This document shows positions 8,721-17,564 of a stretch of 64,000 nt of DNA, piece after piece. The stretch comes from Luteibacter rhizovicinus (GTDB lineage: Bacteria; Pseudomonadota; Gammaproteobacteria; Xanthomonadales; Rhodanobacteraceae), in NCBI RefSeq assembly GCF_004342265.1, contig NZ_SMCS01000004.1, forward strand, positions 372,001 through 436,000, read 5' to 3'. The notes beneath the pieces are model-generated. The model worked only from the letters and a program-made list of their open reading frames with translations, was not told the DNA's origin and did not search any database. Made by a program: the position numbers and the translations under genes. Within the stretch, counting starts at the first letter, position 1; every line of letters starts with the position of its first letter.

Positions 8721-9137
8721 ATGGCACTCGGATATGCAAACGGCGCTGGCGCTTACCAGCAGGTTCGGACGCACGGTGGCGTGGAAGCCGCGGACGCGCA
8801 CGGTCTTATTACGATGCTGATGGACGGAGGGCTGGAGCGCATTCGTTTCGCTACCGGTTGCATCGCCACCGGCAATATCGCCGGCAAAGGCGAGGCTATT
8901 TCCAGGGCGATCGAAATCGTCGGCACGCTGCAGGCAAGCCTGAATCACGACGTGAAAACGGCGCTGGTCGGTCAGCTGGATTCGCTATACGACTATATGA
9001 GTCGCCGTTTGCTGCTGGCGAACGTGAAAAATGACGTCGCCATCCTCGACGAGGTGGCCGGTTTGCTTCGGCAACTGCGCGAAAGCTGGGTCGCGATTCC
9101 CGCCGATGCGCGCCAGCTTGCCGAGGCTACCTCGTGA
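8721..9137 (+). CDS. fliS: FliS, flagellin export chaperone
   Basis: Cytoplasmic chaperone of 138 aa that binds the flagellin C-terminus and prevents early polymerisation. The conserved features are the ANGAGAYQQVRTHGGVEAAD start, where the Tyr matches the family Y-x-x-V pattern, followed by LITMLMDGGLERIRFATG and the C-terminal YMSRRLLLANVKNDVAILDE region. AGGAG lies about 9 bp before the ATG. Its stop overlaps the GTG of the next gene by 4 bp, indicating translational coupling. Confidence 0.93.
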   Translation: MALGYANGAGAYQQVRTHGGVEAADAHGLITMLMDGGLERIRFATGCIATGNIAGKGEAISRAIEIVGTLQASLNHDVKTALVGQLDSLYDYMSRRLLLANVKNDVAILDEVAGLLRQLRESWVAIPADARQLAEATS

Positions 9138-9430
9138 ACGACATGGTGTGCTGCGACCTGGATAAGGTCATGAGCCTTACCGAAGCGATGCACGCCGCGG
9201 CCACCGAGTCGCGCTGGGACGAGCTGGCCACGCTGGAAGCCGAGCGCGACCCGGTATTGCATGCCGGAACCATGCGCTCGACGAGCGAGACCCTGGAAAC
9301 CCTGAAGTCGATCATGCTGATCGACTCCCTGATTCGCGAACTTGTGTCTGCTGCCCGCGACGAAGTGGCTGTTCTCTGGGACGAGTCTCGCCGCATGCAG
9401 CGCGCCGTTGCCGCGTATAGTCAGGTCTGA
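9134..9430 (+). CDS. FliT-like flagellar chaperone/regulator
   Basis: 98-aa alpha-helical protein, GTG start overlapping the fliS stop (GTGA). Its position after fliD-fliS and its length match FliT, the FliD chaperone. Sequence support is limited to an amphipathic helical pattern (SRWDELATLEAERDPVLHA is typical of the FliT first helices). Function as FliD chaperone is inferred mainly from context; it could be a divergent flagellar protein of another kind. Confidence 0.65.
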   Translation: MNDMVCCDLDKVMSLTEAMHAAATESRWDELATLEAERDPVLHAGTMRSTSETLETLKSIMLIDSLIRELVSAARDEVAVLWDESRRMQRAVAAYSQV

Positions 9431-9458
9431 CGCGTTCCGCTGACTGGGGGCAGAGGCA

Positions 9459-10028
9459 ATGAACGAAGATATCTGGAGCTCGTTTTCCGAGCGCGTCACT
9501 TATGACGGTCGATTCCACGCCACGTGCGAATTCGCGCCCCTGCCGGATAGTGCGGCGCTCGCGCTTCTGAACGATCGTAATGTCAGCGTGCTCACGGCGG
9601 TGGCTGCACTGGTCGAGAAGCGCGCCGAGACACCCGAGGACGATACGACGGTCACGAACGAGCTATCGCGACTGGATGCGAAGCTCAACGTCCTGATGGA
9701 AATCGTCAACCGGTTGTTGCTGCCGCAGGCCGACCTGCCGCCGCGGATCGCTTTGCGTTTCAATGCCTCCGGCGCTGTCCTTCCCTGGGATGGCCTACCG
9801 GCTGTCGGGCAGCCCGTACTATTGCGCATCCATTTCGATGTTTGCCGCGCGTTGCCGCTGGAGCTTCCCGGACAGCGTCTTGCGGGTCCGTCCGATGGTC
9901 GTGGGTTCATTGGATTTCAAGGGCTTAGCGAGCATGTGCGTGACGCCATCGAGCGTCTGGTCTTCCGTCACCATCGCCGTCAGGTCGCCGAGGCGCGCCT
10001 TGCCGGGCGCCCGATGGAAGGCGGCTGA
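9459..10028 (+). CDS. PilZ-like (c-di-GMP-type) domain protein, flagellar cluster
   Basis: 189-aa cytoplasmic protein between fliT-like and fleQ, a slot often occupied by a PilZ-domain gene in xanthomonads. After an N-terminal helical part, the C-terminal half looks like a PilZ barrel (LRFNASGAVLPWDG, then a strand-rich LLRIHFDVCRALPLELPG). The usual c-di-GMP ligands are not intact: no clear RxxxR is seen, and the D/NxSxxG region reads RFNASGA. If PilZ, it may be a non-canonical protein that does not bind c-di-GMP. Domain identity is inferred from context and weak motifs. Confidence 0.6.
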   Translation: MNEDIWSSFSERVTYDGRFHATCEFAPLPDSAALALLNDRNVSVLTAVAALVEKRAETPEDDTTVTNELSRLDAKLNVLMEIVNRLLLPQADLPPRIALRFNASGAVLPWDGLPAVGQPVLLRIHFDVCRALPLELPGQRLAGPSDGRGFIGFQGLSEHVRDAIERLVFRHHRRQVAEARLAGRPMEGG

Positions 10029-10081
10029 GACACGAAGTGACCCATCGCGTCACCTGACGAATTGTCGTCTCTGGCAATGAG

Positions 10082-10115
10082 CGTCACATTTGCGACGCGT
10101 GTCGTCAGATTTGAC
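10082..10115. promoter_or_regulatory. Candidate upstream activator sites before fleQ
   Basis: Two palindrome-like elements in the 294-bp gap before fleQ: GTCACATTTGCGAC (10083-10096; GTCA-N6-CGAC) and GTCAGATTTGAC (10104-10115; GTCA-N4-TGAC). A further TGACGTAAAACT at 10186-10197 is repeated exactly at 18655-18666 upstream of fliL. GTCA/TGAC half-sites resemble the FleQ box known from Pseudomonas. No gene is visible in this gap. Confidence 0.45.
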
Positions 10116-10322
10116 ACCCGGCGTCCGCTGTCATCGGTGCTCATGCGTTGGAAAGGAAATACTCACGCGTCGGAACGCCGCCGTATGACGTAAAACTCCG
10201 CCGTGTGGCGCCGGTTTTCCGCCGCTGGCATGGAACTTGATTGATACCTTGCAATGAAGCCTGACAAGTCGCGCAGCGGCTGTCCGGATCCTTCGACCAA
10301 CGCATTGCAGTGGGGTATTAAG

Positions 10323-11738
10323 GTGAAGTCTTCCAACTTTCTCGTGATCGAATCGGACGCCTCACGGGCTCAGGCTATCGTTTCGGCGCTGTCGTTCCTC
10401 GGTTATCGCCCGGTACTGGCGGATCGTGTCGATGCCGACGAAACGGGTGAGCAATGGCGCGGCGCCTTCGTCGGCACCGTGGAAGACGAGGCCCAGCTCG
10501 AGCAGTTCCTCGCCAGCCTGGGTCGTAACGCGCGCAACCTGCCGATGCTGGTGGCCGCCGACTCACCGGTTGCCACTTCGCTCATCGCCGACGATGCGCG
10601 CAGCCAGTTGATCGAGCTGATCGACCTGCCGCTGCGCTACGAGCGTCTGGCCGAGGCGATGCGCAGCTTGCAGACGCGAGTCGAGCCGATTGCCGCCAGC
10701 CGCCGTTTTGTCGGCCAGTCCGGTCCCATGCAGCGTGTAAACGCGCTGATCCGGCAGGTCGCGCCGTTCGATTCCAGTGTCCTGGTGCTTGGCGAATCCG
10801 GTAGCGGCAAGGAACTGGTCGCGCGCACCATTCACGACTGTTCGCCGCGCCGCGACAAGCCGTTCGTGGCGATCAACTGCGGAGCCATCCCCGCCGAGCT
10901 TCTGGAAAGCGAGCTGTTCGGACACGAGAAGGGCGCGTTCACGGGCGCGATCAGCACTCGCAAGGGCCGTTTCGAAATGGCCGAGGGCGGCACGCTGTTC
11001 CTGGACGAAATCGGCGACATGAGCCTGCCGATGCAGGTCAAGCTGCTGCGTGTATTGCAGGAGCGCGTATTCGAGCGCGTCGGTGGTAACCGTGCGCAGC
11101 GCTGCGACGTGCGCATCATTGCCGCGACGCATCGCAATCTGGAAGAATTCATCGAGCGTGGCTCGTTCCGCGAAGACCTGTTCTATCGCCTGAGCGTGTT
11201 CCCGCTGGAAATGCCGTCGCTGCGCCAGCGTCTGGAAGATCTGCCGGCTCTGATCGGCGAGTTCAATCAGCGCCTGGTCCAGCGTGGTCTGTCCCGCGTG
11301 CGTTTCGCGCCCAGCGCGATGAACGCGCTGCGCCAGCACGGCTGGCCGGGCAATGTCCGCGAACTGTCGAACCTGGTCGAGCGCATGGCCATCCTGATGC
11401 CGCACGGCGAAGTACGCGGCATGGATCTGCCCGAGAAATACCGCGGCGCGCTGCCGATCGAGGAAGTCACCGGTGCCGCGCTTATCGCGATGATGGAAGA
11501 GCAGCCGATGATCGCGGACAGCTTCGCGTACGGCGAGGGCGATCCGTCGGTCCTGCCGCTGGAAGGCCTCGATCTGAAGGATCACCTGGCCGGTATCGAA
11601 ATCGGTCTGATTCGCCAGGCCCTGAATTCCGCCAATGGTGTCGTGGCCCACGCGGCCAAGCTGCTGCGCGTTCAGCGCACGACGCTGGTCGAAAAGCTAC
11701 GCAAGTACGGGCTGAGCGAGACGGTGCAGGCAGGCTGA
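10323..11738 (+). CDS. fleQ: FleQ-type sigma-54-dependent flagellar master regulator
   Basis: Enhancer-binding protein of 471 aa from the GTG at 10323 (GGGGT upstream); that start aligns MKSSNFLVIESD with the FleQ N-terminus. An ATG at 10254 would add 23 unrelated residues. Domains: FleQ-type receiver-like N-terminus without an obvious phospho-acceptor Asp, then an AAA+ domain with Walker A GESGSGKE (about 157-164), the sigma-54 contact loop GAFTGA (about 204-209) and Walker B LFLDEIGD (about 225-232), then a Fis-type HTH (HAAKLLRVQRTTLVEKLRKY). In Pseudomonas FleQ drives early flagellar genes and binds c-di-GMP and FlhG/FleN; flhG is present here. Confidence 0.92.
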   Translation: MKSSNFLVIESDASRAQAIVSALSFLGYRPVLADRVDADETGEQWRGAFVGTVEDEAQLEQFLASLGRNARNLPMLVAADSPVATSLIADDARSQLIELIDLPLRYERLAEAMRSLQTRVEPIAASRRFVGQSGPMQRVNALIRQVAPFDSSVLVLGESGSGKELVARTIHDCSPRRDKPFVAINCGAIPAELLESELFGHEKGAFTGAISTRKGRFEMAEGGTLFLDEIGDMSLPMQVKLLRVLQERVFERVGGNRAQRCDVRIIAATHRNLEEFIERGSFREDLFYRLSVFPLEMPSLRQRLEDLPALIGEFNQRLVQRGLSRVRFAPSAMNALRQHGWPGNVRELSNLVERMAILMPHGEVRGMDLPEKYRGALPIEEVTGAALIAMMEEQPMIADSFAYGEGDPSVLPLEGLDLKDHLAGIEIGLIRQALNSANGVVAHAAKLLRVQRTTLVEKLRKYGLSETVQAG

Positions 11739-11756
11739 TCGGGGGTTGCGCCGTAC

Positions 11757-11930
11757 CTGTAGGAGCGCGCCTGCGCGCTTGTGCAAAGCAAAAGATCAAT
11801 GACGGTGCGATAGCCGACGGAGCGTCGATGCGGTAGGTGGCATCCGCAGCCAGAAGATCGGGCTCGCGGATGTGAGTATCAGGCTTCCTCCCCTTGTTGG
11901 TTTTCGCGCGCAGGCGCGCTCCCACAGAGA
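11757..11930. repeat. Composite REP element (REP-spacer-inverted REP) before fliE
   Basis: CTGTAGGAGCGCGCCTGCGC begins at 11757 and the inverted partner GTTGGTTTTCGCGCGCAGGC...CCACAG ends near 11930. Beyond the REP ends, 11846-11930 (CATCCGCAGCCAG, CGGGCTCGCGGATGTGAG, CTTCCTCCCCTTGTTGG) matches the reverse complement of the spacer in the 275-bp tandem repeats at 36751-37552. This is therefore a related element in the opposite orientation. Confidence 0.8.
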
Positions 11931-11951
11931 TCATGCAGTCTTTCATTCAGT

Positions 11952-11967
11952 TGGCACGCGTCGTGCT
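11952..11967 (+). promoter_or_regulatory. Sigma-54 promoter of the fliE operon
   Basis: TTGGCACGCGTCGTGCTT has GG at 11953-11954 and GC at 11965-11966, 10 bp apart; the -24 element TGGCACG is a full consensus match. The predicted start is near 11977, giving a leader of about 30 nt before fliE. Confidence 0.8.
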
Positions 11968-12006
11968 TCAAGCGTCATCAGACCTGATACGCGTTGGAAT
12001 TCCGTC

Positions 12007-12336
12007 ATGACCACGATCGATGTAAGCAGCCTGCTTTCCCAGATGCGCCGCATCAGCTCCCAGGCCGATCTTCCGGCACCGGGTGGCATCGGCGAGATCA
12101 GTCCCGCCTCGAAGGATTCCTTCGGCAGTCTGCTCCGGCAGTCCATCGACGGGGTAGCGAAGACGCAGGAAAAGGCAGGCCAGCTTGCTACCGCTTTCGA
12201 GCGGGGCGATCCGGGAGTCGATCTTGCACAGGTAATGATCCAGGGTCAGAAAGCCGACCTTTCGTTTCGTGCGATGACCGAAGTGCGCAACAAGATGGTC
12301 GATGCGTACAAAGAAATCATGAACATGTCGCTCTGA
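12007..12336 (+). CDS. fliE: FliE, flagellar MS ring-rod junction protein
   Basis: 109-aa adaptor between the MS ring and the proximal rod. The start is MTTIDVSSLLSQM at 12007; the longer frame back to 11872 runs through the promoter and repeat and is rejected. The C-terminal half has the FliE signature (VDLAQVMIQGQKADLSFRAM, then EVRNKMVDAYKEIMNMSL). It is the first gene of fliEFGHIJK, directly after its sigma-54 promoter. Confidence 0.95.
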   Translation: MTTIDVSSLLSQMRRISSQADLPAPGGIGEISPASKDSFGSLLRQSIDGVAKTQEKAGQLATAFERGDPGVDLAQVMIQGQKADLSFRAMTEVRNKMVDAYKEIMNMSL

Positions 12337-12372
12337 CGCGACTGACTCCCGGAAGAGATCACGAGTTGAACC

Positions 12373-14073
12373 ATGGCAGATAACGGCGTCGCCACAACCC
12401 AATCGAACGACGCATCGCGCATGGGCTCGCTGAAGTCGCTGGCGCAGACGCCGGCGGCCCGGCAGATTTTCTTGCTCGCCGGCATCGCTGCCGCCGTGGC
12501 GATCGGCATTGCCGCCGTGCTCTGGTCGCGCGCCCCGAACTACGGGCTGCTATATGGCGGTCTCGAGCAGAAAGATGCCGCTGCCGTGACCCAGGCACTG
12601 CAAACGGGCAATACCCCGTATCAGCTCAGCAGCGACGGCAGCTCGATCTTCGTGCCGGCGGCCGATGTCGCGGGCATCCGCCTGAAACTCGCGGGACAGG
12701 GCCTGCCGCAGGGCAGTGCGGCGAACTCCATGCCGCAGGCCGATTCGCCCTTCGGCATGAGCGACATGGCCGAACGCACGCGCTACCAGCAACTGCTCGA
12801 AACCGATCTTTCCAACACGATCGCCGGGCTGCAGTCGGTGCGCGCCGCACGCGTGCATCTGGCCTTGCCCAAGCCCTCGGCCTTCATTCGCGACAACAAG
12901 CCGGCCAGCGCATCGGTCGTCATTACGCTGTATCCCGGCCGCCAGCTCGATCAGGGACAGGTAGCGGCGATCGTCCATCTTGTCGCCGCCAGCGTGCCCG
13001 ACCTCGATACGCGGCAGGTATCCGTCATCGATCAGCAGGGCAACCTGCTCACGGTCAGCGATCCGGAAAGCGCCGCCGCGATCGGCGACAACCGCCTGCG
13101 TCTGTCCAGCCGAATCGAAGCTACATACACACAGCGCGTCGAAGACCTGCTGACGCCACTGGTCGGCGCGGGCAAGGTGCGCGCCCAGGTATTCGCGGAT
13201 CTGGACTTCGCCAAAACGGAGAAGGCCAGCGAGGTTTTCAATCACGACAATCCCGCGCTGCGCAGCGAACAGACCAATAGCGACACGCGTCATGACAACG
13301 CCTCCGAAGGCGGCGTGCCGGGCGCGCTCAGCAATCAGCCGCCGAATACCGTTGCCCAGCCGACTGCGGCCAAGCCGAACGCCGGCGGCAAGGCGGGCCA
13401 GACGGCCAGCACGCAGACCGCGCCGCCGTCGCAGCAGTCCAGCAGCGCCACGCGCAACTACGAACTCGATCGCACCGTCAGCCACGTCACCGATCCGGCA
13501 GGCAAAGTCGCGCGCCTTAGCGTCGCGGTGATCGTCGACAACAAGCAGGTTCCCGACAAGGACGGCAAATTCAAGAGCGTGCCGTTTACTCCGGAAGAAC
13601 TCGAGCGTCTGACCACGCTTACCAAGAACGCGGTTGGCTTCAGTGCCGATCGTGGCGACAGCGTCAGCGTGATCAACGAACCGTTCCGTACACTGGCGAC
13701 GGACGATGCGCCGGTCAGCGTGCCGTTCTGGGAAAAGCCGGGCATGCTCGATCTGATCAAGCAGGCCCTCGGCGTCATGGTCGCGCTGATCGTCGGCTTC
13801 TTCGTCCTGCGTCCGATGATGCGTGGCTTGCTGAAGCCGCAGCATGCGCAGCATAGCGTCGCGCTGGAAGGTCCTCTCCCGACCGTTTCGGTCATGGTGG
13901 ACGACGATGACCTGGCTACCGACGACGTAAGAGCGTCGCATGCCGCTAAGCTGGGCTCGCCGACGATGCTCGCGTACGAACAGAAAATCGGTCTTGCCAA
14001 GCGCATGGCCAATGAAAATCCCAAACAGGTGGCGCAAGTCGTGAAGAGCTGGGTGTCCGACGATGGCGGTTGA
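12373..14073 (+). CDS. fliF: FliF, flagellar MS-ring protein
   Basis: 566-aa inner-membrane ring protein on which the basal body is built. Two membrane segments are visible, one after residue 30 (IFLLAGIAAAVAIGIAAVLW) and one at about 460-480 (IKQALGVMVALIVGFFVL). The YscJ/FliF periplasmic domain between them includes LYGGLEQKDAAAVTQALQ and ARVHLALPKPSAF. A low-complexity Ala/Pro/Gln stretch lies in the middle. The cytoplasmic C-terminus (VAQVVKSWVSDDGG) is the FliG-binding tail. The gene overlaps fliG by 11 bp. Confidence 0.97.
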   Translation: MADNGVATTQSNDASRMGSLKSLAQTPAARQIFLLAGIAAAVAIGIAAVLWSRAPNYGLLYGGLEQKDAAAVTQALQTGNTPYQLSSDGSSIFVPAADVAGIRLKLAGQGLPQGSAANSMPQADSPFGMSDMAERTRYQQLLETDLSNTIAGLQSVRAARVHLALPKPSAFIRDNKPASASVVITLYPGRQLDQGQVAAIVHLVAASVPDLDTRQVSVIDQQGNLLTVSDPESAAAIGDNRLRLSSRIEATYTQRVEDLLTPLVGAGKVRAQVFADLDFAKTEKASEVFNHDNPALRSEQTNSDTRHDNASEGGVPGALSNQPPNTVAQPTAAKPNAGGKAGQTASTQTAPPSQQSSSATRNYELDRTVSHVTDPAGKVARLSVAVIVDNKQVPDKDGKFKSVPFTPEELERLTTLTKNAVGFSADRGDSVSVINEPFRTLATDDAPVSVPFWEKPGMLDLIKQALGVMVALIVGFFVLRPMMRGLLKPQHAQHSVALEGPLPTVSVMVDDDDLATDDVRASHAAKLGSPTMLAYEQKIGLAKRMANENPKQVAQVVKSWVSDDGG

Positions 14074-15076
14074 ACAGAATGCGACCCTGACGGGCGCACA
14101 GCGGGCGGCGATCCTTCTTCTCACGCTGGGTGAGGAAGATGCGGCGACAGTCCTCAAGCACCTCGGCGCGCGGGACGTGCAGGCGGTGGGTACCGCCATG
14201 GCCGCGCTTAAAAACGTGTCCAGGGAGCAGGTCGATTTCGTTCTCAGTCGCCTGCAAGAAGACATCGGCCAGCACACCGCGATCGGTGTGGGTACCGAGG
14301 AATACATCCGCAAGATCCTGGTTAATGCGCTTGGCGAGAACAAGGCGGGCGGCCTTATCGACCGTATCCTTCTCGGCCGTAGCAGCAAGGGCCTGGAGTC
14401 GCTGAAGTGGATGGAAAGCCGGGCCATCGCCGAGATGATCGGGCAGGAGCATCCGCAGATCATCGCGCTGGTGATGGCTCACCTGGAATCCGATCAGGCG
14501 GCGGAAGTCATCGGCTACCTCGCGCCGCGCGTGCGCAGCGACGTGGTCATGCGTATCGCGACGCTCGATGGCGTGCAGCCGCATGCGCTGAATGAGCTGG
14601 ACGAAATCATGGAGCGTCAGTTCTCCGGCAATTCCAACAAGCTGAAATCGGCAAGCGTCGGTGGCCTGAAAGCCGCCGCCGATATCCTGAATGCGATGGA
14701 GACGGCGCGCGAAGCGGAGCTGATGGCTTCGATCCGCGGCATGGACAATACGCTCGGCGAGAAGATCGAAGAGCTTATGTTCGTCTTCGACGACCTGGCC
14801 GAACTGGACGATCGCAGCATGCAGACGTTGCTGCGCGAAGTGCCGTCGGCTCGCCTGATTACCGCGCTGAAGGGTGCGGAGCCGGCGATTCGCGAAAAGA
14901 TATTCGCCAACATGTCCAAGCGCGCGGCCGACATGTTGCGCGACGACCTCGAAATCAAGGGTCCGGTCCGGCTTTCCGAAGTCGACGCCGCTCAGAAAGA
15001 AGTACTGGCCACGGCACGTCGGCTCGCTGACGCAGGTCAGATCAATCTCGCCGGTGGCGGGGAAGAATTCGTCTGA
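14063..15076 (+). CDS. fliG: FliG, flagellar motor switch protein
   Basis: 337-aa C-ring protein that binds FliF and contacts the stator to generate torque. N-terminal TGAQRAAILLLTLGEEDAA binds FliF. The middle domain carries EHPQIIALVMAHL, a form of the EHPQ motif used for FliM contact. The C-terminal domain has the charged torque helix (EKIEELMFVFDDLAELDDRS). Overlaps on both sides (fliF upstream, fliH downstream by 1 bp) indicate coupled translation. Confidence 0.97.
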   Translation: MAVEQNATLTGAQRAAILLLTLGEEDAATVLKHLGARDVQAVGTAMAALKNVSREQVDFVLSRLQEDIGQHTAIGVGTEEYIRKILVNALGENKAGGLIDRILLGRSSKGLESLKWMESRAIAEMIGQEHPQIIALVMAHLESDQAAEVIGYLAPRVRSDVVMRIATLDGVQPHALNELDEIMERQFSGNSNKLKSASVGGLKAAADILNAMETAREAELMASIRGMDNTLGEKIEELMFVFDDLAELDDRSMQTLLREVPSARLITALKGAEPAIREKIFANMSKRAADMLRDDLEIKGPVRLSEVDAAQKEVLATARRLADAGQINLAGGGEEFV

Positions 15077-15723
15077 TGACCCTGACCTCCATCCTCGCAC
15101 GCGAAGGTATTCCCCAGTTTCAGCGCTGGGAGCTTCCCCTCGTGAACGGTCCCGGTGCCGTGCCGGCGAACGATCCGAAGGCCGAAGCCGACGAAGGCCC
15201 GCACCGTCCGACCGTCGCCGAGATCGAGGCGATCGAGCGTCAGGCTCGCGAGGAAGGCTTCAATGCGGGGCTTGCGGAAGGTCGCGCGACGGCTCAACGC
15301 GAACTCGTAGCGCAAACCGCGCGGCTCGATGCTTTGTTCGCCGCGGCTGCTCAGCCGCTGGCTAACCTGGATGCCGAAGTGGCCATGGACATCGCGCAGC
15401 TCGCGACGGTCATTGCCGAGCGCGTGCTTGGCTATGAGATCGCGATCGCGCCGGAGCGTATCGTCGATATCGTTCGCCAGGCTGTCGACACGCTGCCCGT
15501 AGGGTCGCGTCATCTGAAAATTTATCTTCATCCCGCGGACGCGGCGATCGTTCGCGATCACCGCATCGCGGCGGATCACGGATGGGTCGTGGCCGACGAC
15601 GATGTCCTCGAGCGCGGCGACTGCCGACTCGAAAGCGAATCCTCGCGGCTCGACGCAACCGTGCGTAAGCGGCTGGCAGCCGTTATCGATGCCGTGCTCG
15701 AAGGTCATGCGGATACCGAATGA
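15076..15723 (+). CDS. fliH: FliH, flagellar export ATPase regulator
   Basis: 215-aa cytoplasmic protein that dimerises, binds FliI and links the ATPase to the C ring. The N-terminus is variable. The centre has an Ala-rich helix with FliH-type spacing ([20 protein letters not shown], a GxxxG-like run). The C-terminal domain resembles V-type ATPase subunit E ([20 protein letters not shown]). It starts at the last base of the fliG stop (TGATG) and overlaps fliI by 4 bp. Confidence 0.9.
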   Translation: MTLTSILAREGIPQFQRWELPLVNGPGAVPANDPKAEADEGPHRPTVAEIEAIERQAREEGFNAGLAEGRATAQRELVAQTARLDALFAAAAQPLANLDAEVAMDIAQLATVIAERVLGYEIAIAPERIVDIVRQAVDTLPVGSRHLKIYLHPADAAIVRDHRIAADHGWVVADDDVLERGDCRLESESSRLDATVRKRLAAVIDAVLEGHADTE

Positions 15724-17087
15724 ACGCCGAAACGCACATTGCCGAACGTAATGCCCACTGGCGCGATGCGCTGGCGGCGCAAAGCGCCAACGCGGCGAAG
15801 GTGCGGCCGTTGCAGGCGGAAGGAAAGCTGCGGCGTGTGGTCGGTCTCACGCTGGAAGCGGTCGGCTGCGAGGCGCCTGTTGGCGCACGCTGCATGGTCG
15901 CCGGTGCGGACGGTGCCCAGCTGGAAACCGAAGTCGTCGGTTTCTCCGATGGCCGCCTGCTATTGATGCCTACGGGCGAAATGCATGGTGTATTGCCCAA
16001 CGCGCGCGTGACACCCTGCGCGGGTGTATCCGGCGTACCGGTGGGCGATGCCTTGCTCGGACGGGTCATCGGTTCCGATGGCGCGCCGCTGGACGGGCAG
16101 GGGCCCTTGCTGGCGCGCGAGCGCGTTCCGCTGCGCCGCGATCCGATCAATCCCATGGCGCGGCAGCCTATCGATACGCCGCTGGATGTCGGTGTGCGCG
16201 CCATCAACTCGCTGTTGACGGTCGGACGTGGCCAGCGCATCGGCCTGTTCGCCGGCTCCGGTGTCGGTAAGTCGACACTGCTGGGCATGATGACCCGCTT
16301 CACCGATGCCGACGTCGTGGTCGTCGGTCTGATCGGCGAGCGCGGACGCGAGGTAAAGGAATTCGTCGATCACACCCTGGGCGTCGAAGGGCGCCGCCGG
16401 GCAGTGGTCGTTGCCGCACCGGCCGATGCGCCACCGCTCAGTCGCTTGCGTGGCGCGCAGCTGGCTACCGCGGTCGCCGAGCACTTTCGCGATCAGGGTA
16501 AGCGCGTACTGCTGCTTATGGATTCGCTGACCCGCTACGCGCAGGCTCAGCGCGAAATCGCGCTGGCGATCGGCGAGCCTCCCGCCACGAAGGGTTATCC
16601 ACCTTCCGTATTCGCCATGTTGCCCGCGCTGGTCGAGCGCGCCGGCAACGATAAGGATGGGCGCGGGTCGATCACCGCGTTCTATACCGTACTTACCGAA
16701 GGCGACGACTACCGTCACGATCCGATCGCCGATTCGGCGCGAGCGATTCTCGACGGCCATATCGTTCTTTCACGCGACCTGGCCGAGGCCGGGCATTACC
16801 CCGCGATAGATATCGAGGCGTCCATCAGTCGCGTGATGCCGGCCGTGGTGTCGAAGGATCACATGAAGGCCGCGCAGCGTTTTCGTCAGGTCTATTCGGC
16901 TTACAGGCAGCAGCGCGACCTCATCAGCGTCGGCGCCTATCAGAAGGGTAGCGATCCGCGCACCGACGAAGCCATCGCGCTCTATCCGCATCTGTCGGCC
17001 TTCCTTCAGCAGGAAACCGACGAGCCGGTGTCGCTGGAACAGGCAGCCGAAGGGCTTGTCGACGTCGCGCGTAGCGGTGCCGCATGA
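15720..17087 (+). CDS. fliI: FliI, flagellum-specific export ATPase
   Basis: 455-aa F1-beta-like ATPase of the flagellar type III secretion system. Walker A is AGSGVGKST (178-186), followed by the [18 protein letters not shown] signature and Walker [19 protein letters not shown]. The conserved [19 protein letters not shown] block is characteristic of FliI/type III ATPases. Hexamer assembly with FliH and FliJ is the known family architecture, and both partners flank it here. Confidence 0.97.
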   Translation: MNAETHIAERNAHWRDALAAQSANAAKVRPLQAEGKLRRVVGLTLEAVGCEAPVGARCMVAGADGAQLETEVVGFSDGRLLLMPTGEMHGVLPNARVTPCAGVSGVPVGDALLGRVIGSDGAPLDGQGPLLARERVPLRRDPINPMARQPIDTPLDVGVRAINSLLTVGRGQRIGLFAGSGVGKSTLLGMMTRFTDADVVVVGLIGERGREVKEFVDHTLGVEGRRRAVVVAAPADAPPLSRLRGAQLATAVAEHFRDQGKRVLLLMDSLTRYAQAQREIALAIGEPPATKGYPPSVFAMLPALVERAGNDKDGRGSITAFYTVLTEGDDYRHDPIADSARAILDGHIVLSRDLAEAGHYPAIDIEASISRVMPAVVSKDHMKAAQRFRQVYSAYRQQRDLISVGAYQKGSDPRTDEAIALYPHLSAFLQQETDEPVSLEQAAEGLVDVARSGAA

Positions 17088-17512
17088 GTTCCCGTGCCGA
17101 TCGTCTGCAGCCCGTGGTCGACCTGGCCGCCGACAAAGCGGACGAAGCCACGCGTTCGCTTGCCGAGCATCAGCGACAGGTCGCGGCGGCGGAAGCGCAA
17201 CTCGTGGAACTGCGTCGCTACCGCAATGAATACGCGACGATGCCCGATGGCCTGGGTGTCGCCGCATTGCTGAATCGTCAGCAGTTCCTGCTTCGTATCG
17301 ACAGCGCGATCGTGCAGCAGATGGGCGAAGTCCAGCGGCGCGAAATAGCGCTTACGCGTGCGCAGAACGACTGGGCCGACGCACGCGGCAGGGCTAAAGC
17401 GCTCGATGCTGTCACCACGAAATATCGGGAGCAGGAGCGCAAGCAGGAAGCCCGGCGCGAACAAGAGCAAGCCGACGAACGTTCCCAGCACCGTCGCACA
17501 CCCAGGGGATAG
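17084..17512 (+). CDS. fliJ: FliJ, flagellar export protein
   Basis: 142-aa, predicted almost entirely coiled coil (heptad-rich [20 protein letters not shown], then a charged [20 protein letters not shown] tail). FliJ acts as the central stalk of the FliI hexamer and escorts chaperones to FlhA. It starts inside the end of fliI (ATGA overlap). Length and position are standard for the family, although primary-sequence conservation is low. Confidence 0.88.
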   Translation: MSSRADRLQPVVDLAADKADEATRSLAEHQRQVAAAEAQLVELRRYRNEYATMPDGLGVAALLNRQQFLLRIDSAIVQQMGEVQRREIALTRAQNDWADARGRAKALDAVTTKYREQERKQEARREQEQADERSQHRRTPRG

Positions 17513-17564
17513 GAATGTGTCTTTCGATGCATCGCACCCGCCACGTCATCAGAGAGCTCGCCGT

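Noticed and set aside
10226-10240. Sigma-54-like TGGCATGGAACTTGA upstream of fleQ
   Set aside because: The -12 element reads GA instead of GC; FleQ genes are often sigma-70 dependent, so this is not called.
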